Shown here one piece after another: positions 1 through 8,514 of a stretch of 64,000 bases of DNA. The stretch is from SIG598 sp045605025 (GTDB lineage: Bacteria > Bacillota > Clostridia > Oscillospirales > Acutalibacteraceae). The position numbers were made by a program, and so were the translations under genes. The notes below the pieces were generated by a model. It made no database searches. It worked only from the letters and a program-made list of their open reading frames with translations, and was not told the origin of the DNA. Numbering within the stretch: position 1 is the stretch's first letter; the number at the start of each line of letters is the position of its first letter. The DNA lies in contig JAZUPE010000052.1 in NCBI GenBank assembly GCA_045605025.1, positions 1 to 64,000 of the forward strand. Reading direction: 5' to 3'.

Positions 1-1568
1 CCCGCCGCGGCGAGATCAGCGTACACGCCAAGGGCATCCGTCTGCTGGCAAAGAGCCTGCTGCCCATGCCCGAGAAGTATCACGGTCTGAAGGACGTTGA
101 CACCCGTTACCGTCAGCGCTACATGGACCTGATCGTCAACCCCGAGGTGCAGGACACCTTCATCAAGCGTGCCGCCATCATCCGCACTATCCGCGAGTAT
201 CTTGACAGCAACGGCTTCATCGAAGTTGAGACTCCCATTCTCAACCTTATCCCCGGCGGCGCCGCTGCCCGTCCCTTCATCACCCACCACAACACTCTGG
301 ATATGGACATGTACCTGCGTATTGCCCCCGAGCTGTACCTCAAGCGTCTGATCGTCGGCGGCATGGAGCGTGTCTATGAGCTGGGCCGTCTGTTCCGCAA
401 CGAAGGCATGGACGTCAAGCACAATCCCGAGTTCACCACCTTCGAGCTGTACGAGGCCTACACCGACTACCACGGCATGATGGCCCGTACCGAGGATATC
501 ATCAACGCCTGCGCTCTGGCTGCCTGCGGTACCGAGGAGATCAACTATCAGGGTCAGGACATCAGCCTGAAGAAGCCCTTTGCCCGCATGACCATGATCG
601 AGGCGGTCAAGAAGTATTCCGGCGTGGACTTTGACGAATTTGCCGGCGACAGCGACAAGGCCATCGCCCTTGCCAAGGAGCGCGGTCTGGAAGTCAAAAA
701 GACCGACACCTGGGGCAACATCCTCAACCTGTTCTTTGAGGAATACGTTGAGAACCAGCTGGTTCAGCCCACCTTCATCTACGATTATCCCGTGGAGATC
801 TCTCCCCTGACCAAGCGTAAGCCCGACCGTCCCGAGCTGGTTGAGCGCTTTGAGCTGTTCATCACCCAGCGCGAGTTCGGTAACGCCTACAGCGAGCTTA
901 ACGATCCCATCGACCAGCGCGGTCGTTTCATGGATCAGATGGCACTGCGCGAGGCCGGCGACGACGAGGCCAACATGATCGACGAGGACTTCCTCACCGC
1001 TCTGGAGTACGGTATGCCTCCCACAGGCGGTCTGGGTGTCGGCGTTGACCGTCTGGTCATGCTGCTGACCAACAGCTACTCCATCCGCGACGTTCTCCTG
1101 TTCCCCACCATGAAGCCTCTGGATGCTGTCAAGCGCGAGGAAGTGGTAATCCAGAACGCCGACGGCACTGTCACCACCGCCGCCGAGGTCATCGACTTCT
1201 CCAAGGTGGAGATCGAACCGCTGTTTGAGGACACCGTCGATTTCGAAACCTTCAGCAAGTCCGACTTCCGCGCCGTCAAGGTACTCAAGTGCGAAGCTGT
1301 CAAGAAGTCCAAGAAGCTGCTCCAGTTCACTCTGGACGACGGCACCGGCACCGAGCGCACCATTCTCAGCGGCATTCACGCCTACTACGAGCCCGAGGAG
1401 CTGGTCGGCAGAACGCTCATCGCCATCACCAACCTGCCCCCCAGAGCCATGATGGGTGTTGAATCCCACGGCATGCTGCTCTCCGCCATTCACTCCGAGG
1501 AGGGCGAGGAAAAGCTCCATCTGCTGATGGTCGATCCTCACATTCCCGCCGGCGCAAAGCTGTATTAA
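1..1568 (+). CDS. lysS: Lysine--tRNA ligase, class II, with C-terminal tRNA-binding domain (5' partial)
   Basis: The enzyme charges tRNA-Lys with lysine in the cytoplasm. The gene enters from the left edge in the frame beginning at base 3, so the N-terminal anticodon-binding domain is mostly missing. All three class II motifs are visible: motif 1 around FIEVETPILN, motif 2 around YELGRLFRNEGMDVKHNPEF, and motif 3 around GVGVDRLVMLL followed by DVLLFP. After the catalytic core there is an extra domain of about 110 residues (from VDFETFSKSDFRAVKV to the end, with GVESHGMLLSA) of the Trbp111/MetRS C-terminal tRNA-binding type. E. coli LysS lacks this domain, so this is a fusion. A terminator follows 13 bases after the stop. 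Confidence 0.95.
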   Translation, partial: RRGEISVHAKGIRLLAKSLLPMPEKYHGLKDVDTRYRQRYMDLIVNPEVQDTFIKRAAIIRTIREYLDSNGFIEVETPILNLIPGGAAARPFITHHNTLDMDMYLRIAPELYLKRLIVGGMERVYELGRLFRNEGMDVKHNPEFTTFELYEAYTDYHGMMARTEDIINACALAACGTEEINYQGQDISLKKPFARMTMIEAVKKYSGVDFDEFAGDSDKAIALAKERGLEVKKTDTWGNILNLFFEEYVENQLVQPTFIYDYPVEISPLTKRKPDRPELVERFELFITQREFGNAYSELNDPIDQRGRFMDQMALREAGDDEANMIDEDFLTALEYGMPPTGGLGVGVDRLVMLLTNSYSIRDVLLFPTMKPLDAVKREEVVIQNADGTVTTAAEVIDFSKVEIEPLFEDTVDFETFSKSDFRAVKVLKCEAVKKSKKLLQFTLDDGTGTERTILSGIHAYYEPEELVGRTLIAITNLPPRAMMGVESHGMLLSAIHSEEGEEKLHLLMVDPHIPAGAKLY

Positions 1569-1580
1569 AATATGAATATA

Positions 1581-1617
1581 GGCACCCGTATGGAAGTTCC
1601 CTGCGGGTGCCTTTTTT
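1581..1617 (+). terminator. Rho-independent terminator of lysS
   Basis: An 8-bp perfect stem GGCACCCG/CGGGTGCC (1581-1588 and 1604-1611) is followed directly by six T residues. Confidence 0.9.
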
Positions 1618-1685
1618 ACTGTATACCCCTCGGAGGCTTTAGGCATTTCACGCGTTGTCGGTCAGTAATGGTGCAAGCCGCACGC

Positions 1686-1702
1686 TTTCGCCTCAAGCCG
1701 GC
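1686..1702 (+). repeat. Intergenic repeat copy 1
   Basis: The 17-mer TTTCGCCTCAAGCCGGC occurs here and at 5071-5087. Both copies lie in spacers between convergent genes, outside any credible coding frame. It may be the core of a dispersed intergenic element; only two copies were noticed in this window. Confidence 0.45.
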
Positions 1703-1794
1703 AGATTGCGCCGAAGCCGACCAGCACCCAAACCCGCTGATTAGCAGAGCGCATTTCGCATTTGGGATTCTCAAAAATGTGCGGTCACCGGACG

Positions 1795-1828
1795 CAAAAA
1801 AGCTCCCGTTCGGACGGGAGCTTTTTTC
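1795..1828 (-). terminator. Bidirectional terminator, 3' end of the sodium symporter gene
   Basis: A perfect 9-bp stem AGCTCCCGT/ACGGGAGCT with a TCGG loop is flanked by A6 on the left and T6 on the right. It can therefore stop transcription from both sides and serves the minus-strand transporter gene ending at 1850. Confidence 0.85.
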
Positions 1829-1849
1829 TGCTTTACTATATTGATGAGG

Positions 1850-3187
1850 TCAGTTCCACGCGAAGGTGATCAGACCGTAGATATAAAGGAAGATAATAAC
1901 CGCGGGAATGACAAAGCGGAACAGCGGCTTCATCCACGGCTTTATCTTCAAGCCCTTGCCGGTGTTGGCCTCGGCAACGAAATTGTCCCAGCCCCAGCCG
2001 AAGCGGTTGCAGCAGAACAGTGCGTACACAAGGCAGCCCAGCGGCAGCAGATTGTAGTTGACGATGAAATCCCAGATGTCCAGCACGCTGGTGCCCTCGG
2101 CAAAGGGCACGAAGCTTGTCCATTCGCTGAATCCCAGTGCGGTGGTGGAGGACAGCAGGAACACCACGATGCCGCAGACGATGCTGCCCTTGGGGCGGCT
2201 CCAGCCGGTCAGCTCGCGCACACACGCAAGAATGTTCTCGAACACGGCAAAAACAGTGGACATGGCGGCAAAAACCATGAACACAAAGAACAGCGCGCCC
2301 CACCAGCGTCCGCCTTCCATGTTGTTGAAAACGGTAGCCATGGTGTTGAACAGCAGTCCCGGGCCGTCGCCCACTTCCAGATCATAGGTAAAGCAGGCGG
2401 GGAAAATGATAAGTCCGGCAACGATGGCGACAAATGTATCCAGCGCCGCGATGCTGATGGATTCGCCCAGCAGCGAACGCTCCTTGCCAAGATAGCTGCC
2501 GAAGATGGCCATGGAGCCGATACCCAGCGAAAGGGTAAAGAACGCCTGATTGAGCGCGGCGACTACAGTGGTGCCGGTAATCTTTGAGAAATCGGGCACC
2601 AGATAGAAGCTCAGACCCTCGGCGGCACCCTCCATTGTGAAGCTGCGTCCGGCAAGCACCAGCATGATGACCAGCAGCGCAACCATCATGTACTTGGTGA
2701 TGCGCTCAAGGCCGCCCTGCAGATTGAAGCTGACCACAAGGAAGCCCAGACCCACGGCGATGGCCATGAAACCCACGTTGACAGGTGTGCTGGACAGCAT
2801 TCCGCCGAAGGACAGACCCTGATTCTCTCCCACAAGGAACTTGTAGAAATAATAGAACATCCAGCCGGCGACGGTGGTATAAAAACTCATCAGACACACG
2901 TTACCCGCCAGAGCTAAGTAACCCTGCGCGTGCCATTTGTGACCGGGTTTTTCAAGATTCTTAAGCATCTTTACGGGGCTTGCCTGCGCCGCGCGGCCAA
3001 GAGCCAGCTCCATGCTCATGACCGGCAGACCGATCAGCACGATGCACAGAATGTAGATCAGCACGAATCCGCCGCCGCCGTTCTGTCCGGTCAGCCACGG
3101 GAATTTCCAAACGTTGCCGCAGCCGATGGCGCAGCCCGCGCTGAGGAGAATGAAGCCGAGGCGGCTTCCAAGTCGCTCTCTTTCCAT
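1850..3187 (-). CDS. Sodium-dependent transporter of the neurotransmitter:sodium symporter (NSS) family
   Basis: Predicted inner-membrane Na+-coupled carrier, probably for an amino acid, of the LeuT fold. The protein has 445 residues, the usual bacterial length, and reads as repeated hydrophobic segments. The first segment holds the family signature around the unwound part of TM1 (AIGCGNVWKFPW, residues ~19-30), and it is followed by the glycine-rich NGGGGFVLIY stretch. The substrate cannot be told from sequence. The ATG is preceded at good distance by GGAGG, and an extended -10 lies upstream at 3231-3236. It stands alone, divergent from the sigma factor gene. Confidence 0.92.
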   Translation of the reverse strand: MERERLGSRLGFILLSAGCAIGCGNVWKFPWLTGQNGGGGFVLIYILCIVLIGLPVMSMELALGRAAQASPVKMLKNLEKPGHKWHAQGYLALAGNVCLMSFYTTVAGWMFYYFYKFLVGENQGLSFGGMLSSTPVNVGFMAIAVGLGFLVVSFNLQGGLERITKYMMVALLVIMLVLAGRSFTMEGAAEGLSFYLVPDFSKITGTTVVAALNQAFFTLSLGIGSMAIFGSYLGKERSLLGESISIAALDTFVAIVAGLIIFPACFTYDLEVGDGPGLLFNTMATVFNNMEGGRWWGALFFVFMVFAAMSTVFAVFENILACVRELTGWSRPKGSIVCGIVVFLLSSTTALGFSEWTSFVPFAEGTSVLDIWDFIVNYNLLPLGCLVYALFCCNRFGWGWDNFVAEANTGKGLKIKPWMKPLFRFVIPAVIIFLYIYGLITFAWN

Positions 3188-3230
3188 AATAATTCCTCCG
3201 AATTTCTTTTATTTTGTTCCGGTGCAGGTT

Positions 3231-3236
3231 ATTATA
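3231..3236 (-). promoter_or_regulatory. Extended -10 promoter for the NSS transporter gene
   Basis: On the minus strand the sequence reads TGATATAAT, an extended -10 (TGn plus TATAAT), about 45 bases before the ATG. No good -35 is visible. Confidence 0.5.
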
Positions 3237-3347
3237 TCACAATGAGAATAAAACTGCGACTGTTTTTGATGATTATTTGAAAATTCATGTGAGATATTCA
3301 TTCCAAAAACCTTACTGTGTTGATGTAACGGAAAGGAGGTGCGATTT

Positions 3348-3905
3348 TTGACCGACCACGAACTCGTCGCCCTGTTCCTCGAGCGCTCGGAGCAGGCGAT
3401 AAACGAACTGATGAACCGTTACGGAGCCGCCGCGCGGAGCATCGCCGCCAATATTCTCAAGGATCCGCAGGACGCAGAGGAATGTGTCAGCGAAGCATGC
3501 CTGCAGATGTGGAACAGCGTACCGCCGGCGCGTCCGGAGCACCCCGGTGCGTACTTCTGCGCCATCACCCGCAACGTCTGTCTCAGCCGCCACCACGCCA
3601 ACACCGCCCGAAAGCGCAACAGCTTCTACGACACAGCCCTCGATGAGCTGGGCGACACCGTGCCTGCCCTGTCCGACGTGGAGACCGAAGCCGACGCCCG
3701 CCGCCTCACGGAGCATCTCAACCGCTTTCTTGAGCGGCTGGACAGTGACAGCCGGTATCTGTTTGTTCGCCGGTACTGGCACGGTGACAACGTCACAGCC
3801 ATCGCCGAACGCACCGGCACCTCTCCCCACGCGGTTTCCGTCCGCCTTTACCGCATACGTCAGAAATTGCAGAAATTCCTGCAGAAAGAAGGTTATCAAG
3901 CATGA
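3348..3905 (+). CDS. RNA polymerase sigma factor, ECF subfamily
   Basis: Directs RNA polymerase to a dedicated regulon. The protein has about 185 residues with region 2 (NELMNRYGAAARSIAANILK, then DAEECVSEACLQMW) and region 4 (RYWHGDNVTAIAERTG, then PHAVSVRLYRIRQKL), the normal two-domain ECF layout. I place the start at TTG 3348 because a full AAAGGAGG lies 8 bases upstream. A GTG at 3339 is in frame but overlaps that ribosome site. The stop overlaps the next ATG by four bases (ATGA), so the two genes are translationally coupled. Confidence 0.9.
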   Translation: MTDHELVALFLERSEQAINELMNRYGAAARSIAANILKDPQDAEECVSEACLQMWNSVPPARPEHPGAYFCAITRNVCLSRHHANTARKRNSFYDTALDELGDTVPALSDVETEADARRLTEHLNRFLERLDSDSRYLFVRRYWHGDNVTAIAERTGTSPHAVSVRLYRIRQKLQKFLQKEGYQA

Positions 3906-4927
3906 ATCACAACCGTATCAACCAGGCACTCAGCGGCATTGACCACGCATTCATCGCCGAAAGCATGGCACAGCCCGCCGCAGAGAAAAAGACCGCCCGC
4001 AAGCCCATGCGCAGACTGGTTGTGGCAGCAGCTGCCGCCTGTCTGGTGCTGGGGCTGTCCGTGACCGCCTACGCACTGAACATCTCGGGCATCCGCGATC
4101 TGCTGGGACGCACCACCTACGAGCTTCCCTCCGAAGCCGATCAGTACATCGTGCCCCACAGTCAGGTCATCGAAGGTGAATACTGGACCTGCCGCGTCAC
4201 CGAATCCCTCACCGCCGGCAACACGATCATTGTCGCCCTCAACATCACCTGCGACGAGAATTATATCCTCAACGGCTGCATGGACATCCCCTCTGCCGAG
4301 GAGATCGCACAGGGCGTCGGCGCCTTTGCCTGTGCTGAACAGCAGGGCAGAACTCCCCTATTTATCGGTGCGAACATCAACAGCGGCGACGTCGATCTGT
4401 CCGGCTATGCCTCCTCCCTGGAAGAAATCGTCTCCGACCGTGAGATGAACATCCTGATCCAGAGGGACAAACTGACCATCGATCCAATCCATGAGATCGA
4501 GTGCCTTCTCGATGTGCGCAAGATCCGTCTGGAAGACGGCGCAAAGGTCAGCGACGAGACGGACACCACCGCCTTCACCATCCTGCTGAGCGAGGCTCCC
4601 GTGCTGGGATCGGCGGTCTATACTGCTGCAGACGGCGGTACTATCCCCGGTCTGAGCTTTGAGACCGTCACCATCAACCGCACCGCCGTGGGCAACGTGG
4701 TCACCCTCACCGCCGCTGTCACCGACGAGGCAGCCGCCGACGCCGTCAAGCTGCTCCGCTGCGGCGAGATCGAGGGATATTTCAACTTCCACACATGGAT
4801 CAAAGACGGCACATTCTTCTGGCGCTGGACTATTGCTGAGATCAGCGACACCGACAATCTGACCGTCAGCGTATTCACTGACCCCGAAGCCGTGCAGATC
4901 GGAGAGGTCAGCTTCACCCGCGGATAA
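3902..4927 (+). CDS. Membrane-anchored protein coupled to ECF sigma factor, possible anti-sigma factor
   Basis: The protein has 341 residues: a short cytoplasmic N-terminus (~1-35) rich in charged residues, one transmembrane segment (about 36-59, LVVAAAAACLVLGLSVTAYAL), and a long extracytoplasmic domain with no motif I recognise. The four-base overlap with the sigma gene and the topology fit an anti-sigma factor or a DUF4179-like partner that senses the envelope. The short cytoplasmic part has no clear zinc-binding ZAS motif, so sigma binding is inferred from context only. Confidence 0.65.
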   Translation: MNHNRINQALSGIDHAFIAESMAQPAAEKKTARKPMRRLVVAAAAACLVLGLSVTAYALNISGIRDLLGRTTYELPSEADQYIVPHSQVIEGEYWTCRVTESLTAGNTIIVALNITCDENYILNGCMDIPSAEEIAQGVGAFACAEQQGRTPLFIGANINSGDVDLSGYASSLEEIVSDREMNILIQRDKLTIDPIHEIECLLDVRKIRLEDGAKVSDETDTTAFTILLSEAPVLGSAVYTAADGGTIPGLSFETVTINRTAVGNVVTLTAAVTDEAAADAVKLLRCGEIEGYFNFHTWIKDGTFFWRWTIAEISDTDNLTVSVFTDPEAVQIGEVSFTRG

Positions 4928-4959
4928 TCTTCCGCGTTATTACCGGTAACCATAAACAG

Positions 4960-5011
4960 CAGCGCACTGCAGGAGCGTTTCCCGCGGTGCGCTGTATTTC
5001 TTTTATCTTTT
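4960..5011 (+). terminator. Terminator of the first ECF sigma operon
   Basis: An 8-bp stem CAGCGCAC/GTGCGCTG (4960-4967 and 4987-4994) is followed by the T-rich tract TATTTCTTTTATCTTTT. Confidence 0.75.
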
Positions 5012-5070
5012 ATTCTTTTTTCACGGATCGTTTTGGGGGCTATATGTGTTCTGAGGTGTGGTATTTTCGT

Positions 5071-5087
5071 TTTCGCCTCAAGCCGGC
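5071..5087 (+). repeat. Intergenic repeat copy 2
   Basis: Second copy of TTTCGCCTCAAGCCGGC, identical to 1686-1702. It lies in the 4928-5200 spacer between converging operons, with no reading frame that looks coding. Confidence 0.45.
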
Positions 5088-5200
5088 GGGGCAACTGACC
5101 AATAAACTATGGGTACGCGCGCGTGACGCGTCAGTGCAGGACTTTCGTAAGCGAAAAACGCATTATGTCCGGCGGTGATTTTGCTGTATGTGAGAATTAA

Positions 5201-6088
5201 TCATTCACGCTCTTGCGGACAATCACCGTGATCCGCCGTGTTTTCCGATTCATCGCCATCAATTATCGCCTCCGGCTGCGCGGATTGTTCTCCGGCGGCG
5301 GCTTTGTTCAGCATCGTCGCCCTCACCTTGCTGATTATGTAAGCGGCAATCAGCACTCCGGAAAGGGTCAGCACGATGTATGTGCCGGTCATGAAGCGCG
5401 TGTTTTTTGCGACAAATTCGTTTTTAAGCCCGTCGAAGCGCAGTGTGCGGATAATCTCGTCCATCATCGCTTCGTTTTCCGCGCTCACCCTGTCCGCGCC
5501 GCCCTCCTCAGGCACGCCGTGCTCCACGAGGGTGATCTCGATGCGCTGACCGTTGACTACTGTCATGTAATGCAGGTGGCGCTCGACGGCGTCCGGCGAA
5601 CGCATTGTTCCGGGCGCGCGCACAAACACCGCCTGCTCCGTGTCCACAAGCGAGGCGTCGGTGTACTGCGCTGTCACCTCAAGTCCCTGCTGGCTGAACT
5701 GCGAATAGGAATCGGCAAGCGCCTGCTGATACAGCCGGTCGTAATCCCTGAGATTAAAGATAGCGCGGGAATCATTGTCCTCCGTCAGGGCAACGATGAT
5801 CTCGGTCATGTCCGTGTCATCGGGGAACCAGATGGCGTTGCAGTGGATATTCCCCTTTTTGTACCGCACCTCAAGCTGATCGGCAGTCATGCCGAAGCGC
5901 TCCAGCGGCGGATAATCGCTGTCCACCGTCCGGTCGGTGACGTATGCCTCCTCCGGCAGGAGCAGGGTCAGCCCCGCCTTTTCGATGTAGAATCCGATCA
6001 TTTCTGGGAGATTAACCACCGGCGGCTGTGAGCTGCTGACTGTGAGCACAACCAGCACCGCCGCAATAAATCGAAATATTATCGTCAT
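5201..6088 (-). CDS. Membrane protein of unknown function, third gene of the second ECF sigma operon
   Basis: I do not recognise a family. The 295 residues show an N-terminal signal-like hydrophobic segment (about 3-20), an extracytoplasmic domain of roughly 220 residues, one transmembrane segment near residue 240 (TGTYIVLTLSGVLIAAYIIS) and an acidic cytoplasmic tail. The ATG follows the stop of the preceding gene by a single base, so it is surely co-transcribed with the sigma factor and the presumed anti-sigma. It may be a sensor, or a target controlled by the same signal; this is inference from operon structure alone. Confidence 0.7.
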   Translation of the reverse strand: MTIIFRFIAAVLVVLTVSSSQPPVVNLPEMIGFYIEKAGLTLLLPEEAYVTDRTVDSDYPPLERFGMTADQLEVRYKKGNIHCNAIWFPDDTDMTEIIVALTEDNDSRAIFNLRDYDRLYQQALADSYSQFSQQGLEVTAQYTDASLVDTEQAVFVRAPGTMRSPDAVERHLHYMTVVNGQRIEITLVEHGVPEEGGADRVSAENEAMMDEIIRTLRFDGLKNEFVAKNTRFMTGTYIVLTLSGVLIAAYIISKVRATMLNKAAAGEQSAQPEAIIDGDESENTADHGDCPQERE

Positions 6089-6089
6089 G

Positions 6090-6557
6090 TCATTCTACCC
6101 CGTCACCGCCGTCGGCACCGGCTGCATCGGCGTCGGAGACATCGCTGCCGGAAACGTCACTTCCGGACACCGGAGCCTGATCTTCCGGTTCTTCGCTGAC
6201 CGTCGGCTCCATGGGCGCGGCGAAATCAAGATCGCTTTCAAAGCAGGTGTTGTCTTCATATATGCTCTCGCTTGCCGCGGGGGCTTCATATTCGGCATCG
6301 GCGGCAAAGCTCTCGCTGCTCTTTGCCGAATCCATGGCAAGACCGATAAAGGCCATCGTGCCCAGTGCCGCCGTGACCGCCAGACCTGCAGCGGTATATG
6401 CCGCCGCTCTGCCCACGCCGCTGCGTGAAACGGTCATCCGGGGCGCGGTGCTCTGCCCGCCGTCGGCTTCAATTCGTCTGAGCAGGTCGGCAAAATCGGG
6501 CTTTGCCTGCGCCGTGACCGCGCCGCGCACCAGTTCAGTAATCTTCTGTTCTCTCAC
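6090..6557 (-). CDS. Putative anti-sigma factor, single-pass membrane protein
   Basis: The protein has 155 residues: an N-terminal cytoplasmic domain of about 50 (EQKITELVRGAVTAQAKPDF), one transmembrane segment (about 55-76, AAAYTAAGLAVTAALGTMAFIG) and an acidic, serine-rich outer part ending in GSDVSGSDVSDAD-type low complexity. The GTG start at 6557 overlaps the stop of the sigma gene (GTGA) and is preceded by GGAGAGGAGG. An upstream ATG in the same frame lies inside the sigma gene and is unlikely. The position directly after an ECF sigma gene is the main evidence for the role. Confidence 0.7.
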   Translation of the reverse strand: MREQKITELVRGAVTAQAKPDFADLLRRIEADGGQSTAPRMTVSRSGVGRAAAYTAAGLAVTAALGTMAFIGLAMDSAKSSESFAADAEYEAPAASESIYEDNTCFESDLDFAAPMEPTVSEEPEDQAPVSGSDVSGSDVSDADAAGADGGDGVE

Positions 6558-7105
6558 TTTGCCGCCTCCTCTCCAGCGGACATCGCCGCGCGTATTTTCT
6601 TCATCGCCTGTGAATGCCGCCATTTTATCGTACCCAGCGGCTCGTTCATCACCCGCGCCACTTCATCCAGCTTCAGCCCGGACACTGCGTGGAGGGTAAT
6701 CACCTGCCGCTCAGCGTCACTGAGGCTGTCCAGCGCGTCAACAATCATCACCCGCGCCTCGGCAGAATCCTCTGTGGAATCGGCAGCCGCCGTTTCCGGA
6801 CCGGACTCCACAGGTTCGGTGCGGGAAAATCGCGTCAGCGCGTTGAGTGAGAGATTGCGTGCGATCTGCATCACCCACGCGCACCCCAGACCGCACGGTC
6901 TGAAAGCGCCCGCGGAATTATACACCCGCACAAAGGTATCCTGCATGATATCCTGCGCCGCCGCCTCGTCCCTGACGATGGAGCGGGCAAAGGCGCACAC
7001 CGCCGGAGCCAGCTCGCTGTAGAGCCTCTCCAGCGCGGACATATCTCCCTGACCGATGGCGCAGATGAGACTGTCAGCAGCCCTGTTGTCGATCAATTGA
7101 ATCAC
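6554..7105 (-). CDS. RNA polymerase sigma factor, ECF subfamily (second locus)
   Basis: The protein has 183 residues with region 2 (LYSELAPAVCAFARSIV, then AAAQDIMQDTFVRVYNSA) and region 4 (LSDAERQVITLHAVSGLKL, then EVARVMNEPLGTIKWRHSQ). The linker between the two regions is Glu/Ala-rich. The start is GTG with GGAAGG about five bases upstream. It opens a three-gene operon with overlapping or abutting genes (sigma, presumed anti-sigma, unknown membrane protein). It is distinct in sequence from the sigma factor at 3348-3905, so this short region holds two separate ECF systems. Confidence 0.92.
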   Translation of the reverse strand: MIQLIDNRAADSLICAIGQGDMSALERLYSELAPAVCAFARSIVRDEAAAQDIMQDTFVRVYNSAGAFRPCGLGCAWVMQIARNLSLNALTRFSRTEPVESGPETAAADSTEDSAEARVMIVDALDSLSDAERQVITLHAVSGLKLDEVARVMNEPLGTIKWRHSQAMKKIRAAMSAGEEAAK

Positions 7106-7220
7106 GCTGCCCTTCCTGTATGTATAACCGTCCGGCGGGGTCGCCGGTTGGTTTCCTTCCAGAATATTTTACTACACACTCCCCGTCATTTCCACAATTT
7201 TATTATTTTTCTGTTTTAGG

Positions 7221-7250
7221 TGTCAAAATCCGTCCGATGTGTGTTATAAT
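7221..7250 (+). promoter_or_regulatory. Likely promoter of the DnaD/DnaC pair
   Basis: TGTCAA (7221-7226) is followed after 18 bases by a perfect TATAAT (7245-7250). It leaves a leader of roughly 110 bases before the TTG start of the DnaD-like gene; I see no known riboswitch in that leader. Confidence 0.6.
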
Positions 7251-7368
7251 GGTTGTCCCGATGTACGCTGATAAGCGGACCTGACCTCACCCCGCCTGCG
7301 GCATAGCCGGCGCGTGACCGTGAGGACGCGGACTGACATTCCCTTTTTTCACATTAAGGAGCGATATT

Positions 7369-8469
7369 TTGTCTTACACTATGAATCTGGGCGCGTGGAA
7401 CGGCATCTTTGCCGTGCCCTGCGACCTTGTTGACCGTCAGCTCCGGCTGGCTGGAGAAGCGCAGATCAAGGTGCTTCTCTACATACTGCGCCACAGCGGA
7501 CGGTGCATCGAACTGCACGAGCTGGCTCACGCCTGCGGTCTGGGCGAGGGTGACACCACCGACGCGGTAGCATACTGGCAGCAGGAGGGGCTTATCGTGT
7601 GTAAAGGCGACCGGCTTTCCGTGCCGGAAACCGCACCGCAAAGCCAATCCGCGCCGGTGATATGTCACGAGCCGGAGGAACCGGAGTCGGTCAGCGCCTC
7701 CGCGCCTCTTAACGCCCCCGCCCCCGCGCAGCCGGTTTCACCGCCGGAATCCCCCGCCGCCGAAGCCGAAGCAAAGCCCCGCGCCAAAGAACGTATCCGC
7801 TATTCCTACGACGAATGCGCCCAGATGATGAACAGCGACAGCGAGCTGCGGCAGATGCTGCCGGTACTCAGCGGCATTCTCTGCAAGAATCTCAACCACA
7901 CGGAGATCTCCGTCTTTATCACGCTGGTAAAATGGTACGGACTGCCCCCTGCCTGCGTGGCCATGCTGGTGGAATACTGCCGCGAGATCGGCAGACCCAC
8001 CATCGCCTATATCGAGGCCACCGGCGTGGGCTGGGTGGGCGAGGATATTCTGACCATCGAGCAGGTGGATCGCAAGATCGCCCGTCTTCGCTCGGCACGC
8101 ACGGCGTGGACACGCATCCGCACCCTGCTTGACCTGCCCGAGCGCGCACCCACCAAAAAGGAGCAGGAATACGCCAGCACGTGGAACGACGACTGGCACA
8201 TGCCCGACGAACTGATACAGCTTGCCTACGAGCGCTGCGTGGACAGCAAGGGCAAGCTGGTGATGAGTTACATGAACGGAATCCTGTCCAACTGGCACCG
8301 CAACGGCATCACCACCGCCGAGCAGGCGGCCGCCGAATCGGCTTCCGCGGCAAAACCCGCCGCCAGCCCCCCGGCCAAGCCCGCCGGCGGCGCGGGAATG
8401 TACGCCGCCACCTACGACCGCGAGGACATCGAGGCCATGCTGGACGACGACTGGATGGACGACGCGTAA
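7369..8469 (+). CDS. DnaD domain protein (primosome / helicase loading)
   Basis: The protein has 366 residues. An N-terminal winged-helix-like part (~1-85) is followed by a Pro/Ala-rich linker (about 100-140), then two DnaD-like helical domains (NLNHTEISVFITLVKWYGLPP and the WHMPDELIQLAYER region with YMNGILSNWH). DnaD proteins help remodel origin DNA and recruit the helicase loader. The TTG start has AAGGAG seven bases upstream. The next gene encodes a DnaC/DnaI-type loader ATPase, so the two most likely act together in replication initiation or restart. Confidence 0.88.
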   Translation: MSYTMNLGAWNGIFAVPCDLVDRQLRLAGEAQIKVLLYILRHSGRCIELHELAHACGLGEGDTTDAVAYWQQEGLIVCKGDRLSVPETAPQSQSAPVICHEPEEPESVSASAPLNAPAPAQPVSPPESPAAEAEAKPRAKERIRYSYDECAQMMNSDSELRQMLPVLSGILCKNLNHTEISVFITLVKWYGLPPACVAMLVEYCREIGRPTIAYIEATGVGWVGEDILTIEQVDRKIARLRSARTAWTRIRTLLDLPERAPTKKEQEYASTWNDDWHMPDELIQLAYERCVDSKGKLVMSYMNGILSNWHRNGITTAEQAAAESASAAKPAASPPAKPAGGAGMYAATYDREDIEAMLDDDWMDDA

Positions 8470-8514
8470 AGCCGTTCTGCTTTATATCAAATTTACACTT
8501 ACCGGAGATGAATC

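Noticed and set aside
1572..1844. A 90-codon plus-strand frame after lysS
   Set aside because: It spans two terminators and an intergenic repeat, and has no ribosome site.
4987..5178. A 63-codon frame after the first ECF operon
   Set aside because: It begins inside the terminator and includes the intergenic repeat; no coding signal.
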